Shown one piece after another: positions 48,478-56,708 of a DNA stretch of 64,000 nucleotides. The DNA lies in the NCBI GenBank assembly GCA_910578255.1, contig CAJTQM010000001.1, positions 62,001-126,000 on the forward strand, written 5' to 3'. The notes below the pieces were generated by a model. The model was not told the origin of the DNA and ran no database searches. It worked only from the letters and a program-made list of their open reading frames with translations. How positions within the stretch are numbered: position 1 is the stretch's first letter; the number at the start of each line of letters is the position of its first letter. The translations under genes and the position numbers were made by a program. Source of the DNA: an uncultured Oscillospiraceae bacterium. Its GTDB lineage: Bacteria; Bacillota; Clostridia; Oscillospirales; Ruminococcaceae.

Positions 48478-49767
48478 ATGGAGAAATTTTTCATTGAAGG
48501 TCCCAGCCGGCTGGAGGGTGAGGTTGTCATCAGCGGCGCAAAAAATGCGGCGGTGGCGATTATCCCTGCGGTTTTATTGGCCGAAGAGCCTTGCGTATTA
48601 GAGAATATCCCGAACATCAACGATGTAAATATTTCCCTGCAAATTTTAAAGGAACTGGGCGCGAAGATCAAAATGCTTAACAAGACCACGGTGGAGATTG
48701 ACGCTACCCATATTCTTTCCCCGTCGGTGCCGTTTGATATCGCTCGCAACATGCGTGCTTCTTATTATTTTCTGGGTGCGCTTTTGGGCCGCTGTTCCAA
48801 AGGGGCGGTGACCATGCCCGGCGGTTGCAATTTCGGCGGTGTGCGTCCCATCGACCAGCACATCAAGGGCTTTGAGACCTTGGGCGCTGAGGTTTCCATC
48901 GACCACGGCATGATCTGCGCCGAGGCGCAGCAGCTGGTGGGCAGCCATATTTATTTCGACGGCGTCACCGTTGGCGCGACCATCAACGTCATGTTGGCGG
49001 CGGTGCGGGCCCAGGGCCTGACCATTCTGGAAAACGTGGCCAAAGAGCCGCATGTGGTAGATCTGGCCAACTTTTTAAACTCCATGGGCGCGGATGTGCG
49101 CGGCGCCGGAACGGATGTCATTAAGATCCGGGGCGTGGAGCATATGCACGGCGCCACCTATTCGATTATCCCCGACCAGATTGAGGCGGGGACCTTTATG
49201 GTCGCGGCGGCGGCTACCAACGGAGATGTTTTGGTGAAAAACGTCATTCCCAAGCACCTGGAGTCCATTACGGCGAAGTTGGTGGCGGCGGGCGCGACGG
49301 TGGAGGAGTTTGACGACGCGGTCCGGGTAACCCGAAAAGGTCCGTTAAACAAAATTAACCTAAAAACCCTGCCGCATCCCGGTTTTCCAACCGATTTACA
49401 GCCCCAGATGGCGGTAATGCTTTCGGTAGCCCAGGGGACAAGCATCATCACCGAAGGCGTATGGGACAACCGCTATAAATATGTGGACGAGCTGCGGCGG
49501 ATGGGCGCGAAGGTTCAGGTTGACGGCAAGGTTGCGGTGGTCGAAGGGGTGGAAGGTCTCACCGGCGCACCGGTAAAGGCCACCGATCTGCGGGCAGGCG
49601 CCGCACTGATTATCGCCGGGCTGATCGCCCATGGGCGGACAGAGGTGGAAGAAATCCGCCACATTGAGCGCGGATACGAATGCGTTGTGGAAAAATTCTG
49701 CGGGCTGGGCGCGAAAATGAAAAAAGTGGATGTGCCGGACGCAGATGTGCAGCGCGCAATCGGATAG
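48478..49767 (+). CDS. murA: UDP-N-acetylglucosamine 1-carboxyvinyltransferase
   Basis: A 429-residue EPSP-synthase fold enzyme that adds enolpyruvate to UDP-GlcNAc, the first committed step of peptidoglycan synthesis. The catalytic Cys117 is present in MPGGCNFGGVRPID, so it should be fosfomycin-sensitive. SGAKNAAVAIIPA and EAGTFMVAAAATNGDV also fit. The usual PGGCAIG reads PGGCNFG. AAGGAGA precedes the ATG 48478. The frame is open further upstream but crosses the promoter. Confidence 0.96.
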   Translation: MEKFFIEGPSRLEGEVVISGAKNAAVAIIPAVLLAEEPCVLENIPNINDVNISLQILKELGAKIKMLNKTTVEIDATHILSPSVPFDIARNMRASYYFLGALLGRCSKGAVTMPGGCNFGGVRPIDQHIKGFETLGAEVSIDHGMICAEAQQLVGSHIYFDGVTVGATINVMLAAVRAQGLTILENVAKEPHVVDLANFLNSMGADVRGAGTDVIKIRGVEHMHGATYSIIPDQIEAGTFMVAAAATNGDVLVKNVIPKHLESITAKLVAAGATVEEFDDAVRVTRKGPLNKINLKTLPHPGFPTDLQPQMAVMLSVAQGTSIITEGVWDNRYKYVDELRRMGAKVQVDGKVAVVEGVEGLTGAPVKATDLRAGAALIIAGLIAHGRTEVEEIRHIERGYECVVEKFCGLGAKMKKVDVPDADVQRAIG

Positions 49768-49778
49768 ACAGATTGTTT

Positions 49779-49820
49779 CGGCTTAACCCCTCGCAGGGGC
49801 TTAGGCCGATTTCTTTTTAG
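49779..49820 (+). terminator. Terminator of murA
   Basis: CCCCT / AGGGG core with outer CGGC/GCCG pairs, then ATTTCTTTTT. Confidence 0.7.
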
Positions 49821-49903
49821 AAAACGAGGCATAAGGCGCTTTTTCTTCGACTTTTTTCCATTTTCCGGCGCCGGTCCGGGGCTTTACAGAAAGGATTGAC
49901 AGG

Positions 49904-50695
49904 ATGGCATGTTTTTGCACCCTCGCCAGCGGCAGCAGCGGCAACAGCACCTATATCGGAAGCGGCGTTGGCGGCGTATTGATTGACGCGGGAATCAGCT
50001 GTCGGGCGATTTTTGCGGCGCTGCAGTCCCGGGGAATTGAGCGGGAGGGAATCGGCGCAGTGTTCATCACCCACGAGCATACCGACCACATCAAGGGGCT
50101 CAAGGTGCTGTTAAAAAGACTGGCCGTTCCGGTGTACGCCACCGAGGAGGTGCTGGATTTTCTGGCCGATCGGGATCAGCTTCCGGCACAGGCCAAGGCG
50201 GTGCCTATGCCGGCTCAGGGCGTCGCGGTGGGGGATCTGTACATAGGCGCATTTGAAACCTCCCACGACAGCGTACACAGCGTGGGCTATGTGGCGGTCA
50301 GCGGCAACGGGAAAAAGATGGCGGTTTCCACCGATCTGGGGGTCGTCACCCCCACGGTCCGCCAGGCGGTGTGCGGGTGTGACCTGGTACTGCTGGAATC
50401 CAATTACGATAAAAATATGCTGATGGCAGGCGGGTACCCCTATCCGTTAAAAAGGCGGATCGACGGGGAAAAAGGCCATCTTTCCAACGAAGGCTGCGCC
50501 GCCTTTCTGCCCCAGCTGGTAGAGGACGGCGCCCGGCGGCTGGTGCTGGGGCATCTGAGCCGTGAAAATAACCTGCCGGGTCTGGCGCTGGAAACGGCGG
50601 CGCTGGCTTTGGAAAATGCCGGGATGCACCGGGCTAAGGACTACGAAATCGAGGTGGCCCCCCGGTATGAGCCGGGAAGTCTCATTTGTTTGTAA
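49904..50695 (+). CDS. walJ: WalJ/YycJ-like metallo-beta-lactamase hydrolase
   Basis: A 263-residue MBL-fold protein with CTLASGSSGNSTYIG at the start and the metal motif ITHEHTDHIKG. Further ligands appear in FETSHDSVHSVGY and STDLG. WalJ (YycJ) of Bacillus affects coordination of division with replication and may be a 5'-exonuclease; the true substrate is uncertain. It is followed 74 bp later by rlmH, the same pairing as in Bacillus, but no walRK genes are visible here. Confidence 0.92.
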   Translation: MACFCTLASGSSGNSTYIGSGVGGVLIDAGISCRAIFAALQSRGIEREGIGAVFITHEHTDHIKGLKVLLKRLAVPVYATEEVLDFLADRDQLPAQAKAVPMPAQGVAVGDLYIGAFETSHDSVHSVGYVAVSGNGKKMAVSTDLGVVTPTVRQAVCGCDLVLLESNYDKNMLMAGGYPYPLKRRIDGEKGHLSNEGCAAFLPQLVEDGARRLVLGHLSRENNLPGLALETAALALENAGMHRAKDYEIEVAPRYEPGSLICL

Positions 50696-50769
50696 ATCCC
50701 GAAAAGCGCGTTCTAAAGGGAAAATAAGGCGGCCTTCGGCTGCTTTTTTGAAAGGAGCGGCGGGCGGTT

Positions 50770-51252
50770 ATGCAGGCGGTGACCATCCTGTGTGTGGGAA
50801 AACTGAAGGAGGACTACTGGCGGCAGGCGGCGGCGGAGTACCAAAAGCGCTTGGGCGCTTTTTGCCGGCTTTCGATTGTGGAGATTGAGGAGGAGCGGCT
50901 GCCCCAGAATCCTTCTGCGGCGCAGATCGCCGCCGGGCTGGAGGCGGAGGGCCGGCGGATCCTTTCCCGCATACCGGCGGGGAGCCTTGTGGCGGCGCTG
51001 TGCATCGAGGGGCGGCAGGCCGATTCCAAGGAACTGTCCCACCTGCTGGCGAATACGGCGCTGTCGGGGAAAAGCGGCGTGGTATTTGTAATCGGCGGCT
51101 CCTTCGGGCTGTCCGACCCGGTGAAAAGCCGGGCAGACCAAAAGGTGTCCATGTCCCGGATGACCTTTCCTCATCAGCTGGCCCGGGTGATGCTGTTAGA
51201 GCAGGTCTACCGGGGCTATCAGATTTTAAACGGCGGAAAATACCATAAATAA
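50770..51252 (+). CDS. rlmH: 23S rRNA (pseudouridine1915-N3)-methyltransferase RlmH
   Basis: A 160-residue SPOUT methyltransferase that modifies pseudouridine 1915 in helix 69 of 23S rRNA. Signature segments are VTILCVGKLKEDYWRQAAAEYQKRL, VVFVIGGSFGLSDPV (the knot) and the C-terminal MTFPHQLARVMLLEQVYRGYQILNGGKYHK, which is diagnostic. RBS AAAGGAGCGG. Closed by a bidirectional terminator. Confidence 0.98.
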   Translation: MQAVTILCVGKLKEDYWRQAAAEYQKRLGAFCRLSIVEIEEERLPQNPSAAQIAAGLEAEGRRILSRIPAGSLVAALCIEGRQADSKELSHLLANTALSGKSGVVFVIGGSFGLSDPVKSRADQKVSMSRMTFPHQLARVMLLEQVYRGYQILNGGKYHK

Positions 51253-51275
51253 CGGTACCAGGGCGCTTTTGCCAA

Positions 51276-51327
51276 AAAAGAAGTCCCCGGCGGTCCGAGT
51301 AATCGGGCGGTCGAGGGCTTCTTTTCT
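51276..51327. terminator. Bidirectional terminator between convergent genes
   Basis: Outer AAGAAG / CTTCTT and inner TCCGA / TCGGG-rich stem with A and T runs at both ends. It ends rlmH (+) and the GTPase-nuclease gene (-). Confidence 0.7.
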
Positions 51328-51331
51328 TCGT

Positions 51332-53986
51332 TTATGGCTTCTGATCTTCGTCCTCCTCCTCCGGCAGGGGGATTTGCAGGCGCTGTCCGCCGCCGGTTCG
51401 GCTCTGCTGCCGGTCGAGAATCTGGCGGATGCGGCGGTTGACCTCCTCTACCTCCAGCCGAAATTCATCGGCGGAAACGGAAACGGCATCATGGCCTAAG
51501 ATGATCATCTGCTCCAGATTGTCGGAGGAGGCGACCCGCACCCGGTGCTTTTTGGCCATATCGTAGGTAACGCGCTCGATGTACATGTCGGCGGTTTCCT
51601 TTTCCTTTGTATAGACCACATGAATCCCGCTGGCTTCCTCGACCTTTTCCACGCCGCCCTTGACCTTGTACGCGTCAAAAACCAGGATGACGGCGATTCC
51701 CTTGTATCCATGGTAATTGACCAGAATATCGGTGAGGGTCTGGCGGGCGGCGTCCAGATCGCGGCTCGCCAACTCCTTTAATTCGTCCCAGGCAAAAATG
51801 ATGTTGTATCCGTCTATCAAAAGGTATTCGTCCCGGGGCCGGGCGGGCCGGGCAGAGGGCCGGATCGGTTCGGCGGGCTGGACGCGTACCGGCTTTTTTA
51901 CCGGGGCAAAGGCGTCGCGCTTTCCCGGCGCGCCATAGGTCCGCTCGAAAATTTCGGCGAGGATTTTTTCCTCCTCCAGCGAAAAAGGGACCAGCGGTCG
52001 GCTGCGGCTGAAGGCGCTGGCCGAGGGGCGCGCCTGTAAAGGCGAAGCGGTTTTAAAAGGACTTTGGGTGTGCGCCTCCTGCGGGACCTGGTACCAGGGG
52101 ACCACATGACCAGCCCCGTGGGAACAGAAGATGGAATCGCAGGGATTTTCCAGATCGCGGCTGCTGTCATAGCCGATGCGCTCGATCACTGCCTCTTCGT
52201 CGTGGCAGGGGGCGTAGCCTGTGACTTGCAGGGAAATGCGGCCCCGCCCTTTGGAAAAGGAGACCAATTCCTGAGGATATTCCTTCATTTCCGCCACCGG
52301 TACCGTCCCGGTCAGGGCGGCCATGCCGTCGGACCCTTCCTCAAGCTGAAAGCTGCCGCTTTTTTGCTGGATATCGGCGATGACCCGGCCGGTGTTTTCC
52401 GGCGGCACCTCGATCCGAAACCGGTACCAGGGCTCCAGCAGACGGCATTTCCCCCGCTTGAGTCCCTGCCGGACGGCGCGGTAAGTGGCCTGGCGGAAGT
52501 CGCCGCCCTCGGTGTGCTTTAGGTGCCCCTTGCCGGCCAGCAGGGTGATTTTTACGTCGGTCAGCGGCGCGCCGGCCAGCACACCGGGATGCTCCCGCTC
52601 GGCCAGATGGGTCAAAATCAGCCGCTGCCAGTTTAGGTCCAGATTGTCGGTGCTGCAAACCGAGTCAAAGACCAGGCCGCTGCCGGGCTCGCCCGGCTCC
52701 AGCAGCAGGCGGACCTCGGCGTAATGGCGAAGCGGCTCGTAATGGCCGATCCCTTCCACCGGCTCGAGAACCGTCTCCCGATACAGGATGCCGCCCTCCT
52801 CAAAATCCACCGAAACGCCGAAGCGGTCGTGGATGGTCTGACGCAGAATCTCCAGCTGAACCTGTCCCATCAGCCGAAGGTGGATTTGCTGTAAAGCTTC
52901 CTTCCACTCCACCTTCAGCAGGGGATCCTCCTCCTGCAAAAGGCGCATATAGCCCAGCATGGTGTGGGGGTCGCATTCGGCGGGGTAGATGAGCCGGTAA
53001 GAGAGCACCGGCTGTAATTGGGGCGAATCGGATGGGGCCTCGCAGCCAAGGCCCATGCCGGGATAGGTAAGGGTCAGGCCGGTCACGGCACAGATGGCGC
53101 CGGCCCCCACTGACTGGACCGGCGAAAACCGGCTGCCGGAGTAAACCCGCAGCTGGTTGGCCTTTTCCTGCCAGGGCTGGGGCTTTTCGCCAGACAGGGT
53201 ATCCCGCACCTGCAAAACACCGCCGGTCACCTTTAAGTAGGTCAAGCGCTCCCCCTTTTCGTCCCGGGCGATTTTAAACACCTTGGCGCCAAAATCCTTT
53301 GGGTAGTCGGGCATTTGGGTCAACGCCTTCATGGCGGCCAAAAGCGGAGCGACGCCTTCCAGCCGAAGGGCAGAACCGAAAAAGCAGGGGAAAAGGCGCC
53401 GCTGCCGGATAGGTAGGGCCAGTTCCTGCGGGGAAAGGCAGCCTTTTTTAAGATAGGTCTCCAGCAGCGGCTCGTCGCACAAAGAAGCCTCCTCCCAGAT
53501 TTGTTCTTCCGGCGCGGAAAAATTGACAAATCCCGGGCCAAAGCGTTTTTGTAGCCCCTCTAAAATAGGCGCGGCCGAAGCGCCGGCCAAATCCATTTTG
53601 TTGATAAACAAAAACACCGGGATCCGCCGGCGGCACAGCAGTTCCCAAAGGGTTTGGGTGTGGGCCTGAATCCCCTCGGCGCCGCTGATTACCAGGATGG
53701 CGTAATCCAGCACGTCGAGGGTCCGCTCCATTTCCGAGGAAAAATCCACATGGCCGGGGGTGTCGAGAAGGGCAATGGAAAAGCCTTCTCCCTCCAGCAT
53801 CGCCTGCTTGGAAAAGATGGTGATCCCCCTTTGCCGCTCTAACGCGAAGGTATCGAGAAAGGCATCCTTGTGGTCCACCCGACCGGCCCGGCGGATGCTG
53901 CCCGCCGTATACAAAAGCGCTTCGGACAGGGTGGTTTTCCCCGCGTCCACATGGGCCAAAATGCCGAAAACAAGTCGTTTCATCAT
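51332..53986 (-). CDS. Tet(M)/EF-G-like ribosome GTPase fused to a Rae1-type NYN endoribonuclease
   Basis: An 884-residue fusion. Residues 1-~240 are a translational GTPase G domain: AHVDAGKTT (11-19), RGITIF, DTPGHVD, NKMD. Domains II-V follow to ~610 as in EF-G and Tet(M). The domain IV tip (about 486-496, GHLKHTEGGDFR) lacks the Tet(M) SPV loop. A possible zinc site Cys616, Cys621, His623, His627 and a Pro/Arg-rich linker (630-718) lead to a NYN domain (719-~858). That domain closely resembles Bacillus YacP/Rae1: IDGYNIIFAW (Asp725), VFDAYKVKG (Asp771), TKEKETADMYIER (Asp800), ASSDNLEQ (Asp822). Rae1 cuts mRNA in the ribosomal A site, so the fusion may deliver such cutting. Drug protection is possible but unproved. 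Third gene after comM and GNAT. Confidence 0.9.
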   Translation of the reverse strand: MMKRLVFGILAHVDAGKTTLSEALLYTAGSIRRAGRVDHKDAFLDTFALERQRGITIFSKQAMLEGEGFSIALLDTPGHVDFSSEMERTLDVLDYAILVISGAEGIQAHTQTLWELLCRRRIPVFLFINKMDLAGASAAPILEGLQKRFGPGFVNFSAPEEQIWEEASLCDEPLLETYLKKGCLSPQELALPIRQRRLFPCFFGSALRLEGVAPLLAAMKALTQMPDYPKDFGAKVFKIARDEKGERLTYLKVTGGVLQVRDTLSGEKPQPWQEKANQLRVYSGSRFSPVQSVGAGAICAVTGLTLTYPGMGLGCEAPSDSPQLQPVLSYRLIYPAECDPHTMLGYMRLLQEEDPLLKVEWKEALQQIHLRLMGQVQLEILRQTIHDRFGVSVDFEEGGILYRETVLEPVEGIGHYEPLRHYAEVRLLLEPGEPGSGLVFDSVCSTDNLDLNWQRLILTHLAEREHPGVLAGAPLTDVKITLLAGKGHLKHTEGGDFRQATYRAVRQGLKRGKCRLLEPWYRFRIEVPPENTGRVIADIQQKSGSFQLEEGSDGMAALTGTVPVAEMKEYPQELVSFSKGRGRISLQVTGYAPCHDEEAVIERIGYDSSRDLENPCDSIFCSHGAGHVVPWYQVPQEAHTQSPFKTASPLQARPSASAFSRSRPLVPFSLEEEKILAEIFERTYGAPGKRDAFAPVKKPVRVQPAEPIRPSARPARPRDEYLLIDGYNIIFAWDELKELASRDLDAARQTLTDILVNYHGYKGIAVILVFDAYKVKGGVEKVEEASGIHVVYTKEKETADMYIERVTYDMAKKHRVRVASSDNLEQMIILGHDAVSVSADEFRLEVEEVNRRIRQILDRQQSRTGGGQRLQIPLPEEEDEDQKP

Positions 53987-54033
53987 CCAGTTATCCTCGT
54001 GCTTTCCAAAAAATTCGAGCGGACGCGCCGCGC

Positions 54034-54921
54034 TTACGCGTGGGAAATCTGCGGAAAAAGAAGGTCCTTCGTCTTAAAGGGATTGTCCTTTCCGGTGAGG
54101 ACAAACAGGTGTTCTTCTCCGGGGAGGAAACTGGAAGAAAGAAGGCCGGACTTGGGGGTAAAGCCCAACCGAATCTGCCGGATCTCGGGACCGGCCAGCC
54201 TCTCCAGCAGCTGGGGAAGGCTAAGCGTGGGCCTGCCCAGCAGCTCATGACAGTACAGGACCTTGCCGTCTTCCTCTAAAATAGCCACGGCGTTCTGGTT
54301 GATCAGTTCGTAGAACATGTTCCGGAAGGGTCCCAAGGCGTAAAAGAGCAAGAGTCCCTCGTTCCCTTCCATGGAAAATGCAGAAAAGGGATTGGACTGG
54401 CGGTAGGCATTTAAAATGCGCGTCCGCTCCTCCGGTAGGTCCGGGCAGAGCCTGCGCCGGGGAATTGGCCGGCCGGGGACAACCGGGAAAACCGGCTGCG
54501 CCTCTTTTGCCGGGACAAAGCCGAATTTGGGATAAAAGTCCAGCACCGTGTCGTTGGCAAACAGATACAGGCAGTCGCACCGGTCCTTCCAGGCCTCCAA
54601 CACCGTTTCCAGCAAAAAGCGGGAAAGGCCCATGCCCCGAAAATCCGGATGGGTCATGACGGTACCCAGCTGGACATAGCTGCGGCGGACGCCATCCAGC
54701 AAAAAGTCGATGGGATTGACTGATACGTTGGCTGCCACCTGCCCGTCCAGCACCAGCGCGTGGGGGATGTACCGGTCCTGCCATCCGCCGCCCTGGTACC
54801 AGGGGGCGAAATCCAGCGAGAAGACCTGCCGGGCCAGAGAAAAAAGGCTTTCCCGCAGGCCGGGGTCGTCCCGGACCTGATTGGTGAAGGAAAAGCTATG
54901 GCCGTTTTTTTGTAAAGTCAT
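54034..54921 (-). CDS. GNAT family acetyltransferase
   Basis: A 295-residue protein. The N-terminal ~150 residues hold an acetyl-CoA binding GNAT core with LGTVMTHPDFRGMGLSRFLLETVLEAW (motif A, R-G-M-G) and LYLFANDTVLDFYPKFGFVPAKE. The second half (about 160-295) looks like a further acetyltransferase-like or substrate domain, with LLFYALGPFRNMFYELINQNAVAIL. Substrate unknown. AAGGAGG precedes the ATG. It lies 11 bp after the comM-like gene and 47 bp before the GTPase-nuclease gene, so it is probably in one operon. Confidence 0.85.
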   Translation of the reverse strand: MTLQKNGHSFSFTNQVRDDPGLRESLFSLARQVFSLDFAPWYQGGGWQDRYIPHALVLDGQVAANVSVNPIDFLLDGVRRSYVQLGTVMTHPDFRGMGLSRFLLETVLEAWKDRCDCLYLFANDTVLDFYPKFGFVPAKEAQPVFPVVPGRPIPRRRLCPDLPEERTRILNAYRQSNPFSAFSMEGNEGLLLFYALGPFRNMFYELINQNAVAILEEDGKVLYCHELLGRPTLSLPQLLERLAGPEIRQIRLGFTPKSGLLSSSFLPGEEHLFVLTGKDNPFKTKDLLFPQISHA

Positions 54922-54932
54922 AAAGAACCTCC

Positions 54933-56459
54933 TTAACGGGACCAGTATTTTCGGTCCAGACTGCGGTACTGCACCGCTTCGGCAATGTGCCGGCGCTGAA
55001 TCACCTCGGTACCGTCCAGGTCGGCGATGGTACGGGATACCTTTAAAATCCGGTCGTAGGCGCGGGCGGAAAGCCCCATGGTTTCAAACGCCCGGGAAAG
55101 AAGGGCCGACGCGCCGTCGTCCAGCGGGCAGAATTGGTTGACCGCTGGGGAGGGCAGCTTGGCGTTGCAGGAAATGCCGATGTTTTGGTATCGCTCCTGC
55201 TGGATTTTCCGGGCGCCGTTGACCCGCCGGCGGATGGATTCGGACGATTCTTCCGGCTGAGGGGAGGTCAGGTTCTGGTATTGCACCGGCGCCACCTCCA
55301 CATGCAGATCCAGCCGGTCCAAAAGCGGGCCGGATACCCGGGACAGATACCGGCTGACCGCTTGGGGCGAGCAGCCACACTCCCGCACCGGATGGCCAAA
55401 ATAGCCACAGGGGCAGGGGTTCATGGCGGCAACCACCATCATGGAGCAGGGATAGGTCAGGGTACCGGACACCCGGGAGATGGTCACCTGCCCGTCCTCG
55501 ATGGGCTGGCGCAGCACCTCCATGGCATCCCGGGAGAATTCGGGTAGCTCGTCTAAAAACAGCACGCCGTTGTGGGCCAGGGAAATTTCGCCCGGCCGGG
55601 GCACAGAGCCGCCGCCGGACAGTCCTGCCGGGGAGATGGTGTGATGGGGCGCGCGAAACGGCCGCTGGGTGATGAGGGCGCCGCCCTCCGGTAGGGTCCC
55701 CGCCACCGAATGGATTTTGGTGGTTTCGATGGATTCCTGGAAGGTCATTTCCGGCAGGATGGAGGGGATGCGTTTTGCCAGCATGGATTTGCCCGCGCCG
55801 GGGGAGCCGATCATCAGAAGGTTGTGCCCGCCGGCGGCGGCCACCTCCAGCGCACGCTTGGCCCCGGACTGGCCCTTGACGTCGGCAAAATCCAGATAGG
55901 GCGGCGCTTCGCGCCGGTCCGGCCCCTCGTTTTTGGCGGGGACCAGGGCGGTGCCTTTATAGTACCAGTTCAGCAGTTCTTTCACATGGGAAAGGCCGTA
56001 TACCTCGATTCCCTGGACCAACGCGCCCTCCGCGGCGTTGGCCTGGGGGAGAAACACCCGGCGCATTCCCTGCTCCTTGGCGCCTAATACCAGCGGCAGC
56101 GCGCCGTTTACCCGCCGCACCTCGCCCGAGAGGGAAAGTTCGCCGAAAAACGCGCTGCCGGAAAGGTCCGCATCCAGCATTCCCGCAGCCTTGAGCACCC
56201 CGAGAAAAATCGGCAGATCGTATAAAGCGCCGTCTTTCTTTACGTCGGCGGGGGAGAGGTTTACGATGATTTTGCCGACGGGAAAGGCCATCCCGCAGTT
56301 GCGGATGGCGGAACGGACCCGGTCCCGGGATTCCTTTACCGCCGCGCCGGGCAGCCCGACAATTTCAAAGGCGGGCATGGACTGGGAAAGGTCCACCTCC
56401 GCCAGGACCGGATAGGCCGAAAGGCCCAACAGCCCCATACTGTTGACCGAATAGAACAT
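54933..56459 (-). CDS. comM: ComM/YifB-like Mg-chelatase family AAA+ ATPase
   Basis: A 508-residue protein with the N-terminal ChlI-type domain (VDLSQSMPAFEIVGLPGAAVKESRDRVRSAI, IIVNLSPADVKKDGALYDLPIFLG), the AAA+ module with MIGSPGAGKSMLAKR (Walker A), LFLDELPEF (Walker B), and PCPCGYFGHPVRECGCS. The C-terminal domain ends with SRTIADLDG. ComM helps branch migration during natural transformation in other bacteria; here the role is inferred. ATG 56459 has CAGGTG upstream; GTG 56468 overlaps that site. Confidence 0.93.
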   Translation of the reverse strand: MFYSVNSMGLLGLSAYPVLAEVDLSQSMPAFEIVGLPGAAVKESRDRVRSAIRNCGMAFPVGKIIVNLSPADVKKDGALYDLPIFLGVLKAAGMLDADLSGSAFFGELSLSGEVRRVNGALPLVLGAKEQGMRRVFLPQANAAEGALVQGIEVYGLSHVKELLNWYYKGTALVPAKNEGPDRREAPPYLDFADVKGQSGAKRALEVAAAGGHNLLMIGSPGAGKSMLAKRIPSILPEMTFQESIETTKIHSVAGTLPEGGALITQRPFRAPHHTISPAGLSGGGSVPRPGEISLAHNGVLFLDELPEFSRDAMEVLRQPIEDGQVTISRVSGTLTYPCSMMVVAAMNPCPCGYFGHPVRECGCSPQAVSRYLSRVSGPLLDRLDLHVEVAPVQYQNLTSPQPEESSESIRRRVNGARKIQQERYQNIGISCNAKLPSPAVNQFCPLDDGASALLSRAFETMGLSARAYDRILKVSRTIADLDGTEVIQRRHIAEAVQYRSLDRKYWSR

Positions 56460-56496
56460 AACAAGCACCTGCCAATCAAAACCAAACGATACTCTC

Positions 56497-56525
56497 AGTA
56501 TACCGCATTTTGGGTCCGATGACCA
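56497..56525 (-). promoter_or_regulatory. Promoter of the comM-GNAT-GTPase/nuclease operon
   Basis: On the minus strand, TGGTCA (56525-56520), 17-bp spacer, TATACT (56502-56497), 38 bp before comM. Confidence 0.65.
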
Positions 56526-56630
56526 GAGGCGGGGAGGATTCCGATTTGAAAAGGATTGGAAAAAAGGGATAAAATGCCGATCTCACCGGAAAATTTCCGG
56601 TTTATTTTGGGCAATCCATCTAAAAAACAG

Positions 56631-56659
56631 TTGAGAAAAGCGAAAAAATGCGCTATACT
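56631..56659 (+). promoter_or_regulatory. SigA promoter for phosphoglucomutase
   Basis: TTGAGA (56631), 17-bp spacer, TATACT (56654), 50 bp before the start. Confidence 0.75.
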
Positions 56660-56708
56660 AATAAAAAGCGGACAACGAGTTTCTGCAAAAAGTTGGAGGC
56701 GATTAAGC

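Noticed and set aside
51332..53986. Acquired tetracycline resistance gene
   Set aside because: Codon use and context match the chromosome, no mobile element is near, the drug-displacing loop is absent and a nuclease domain is attached.
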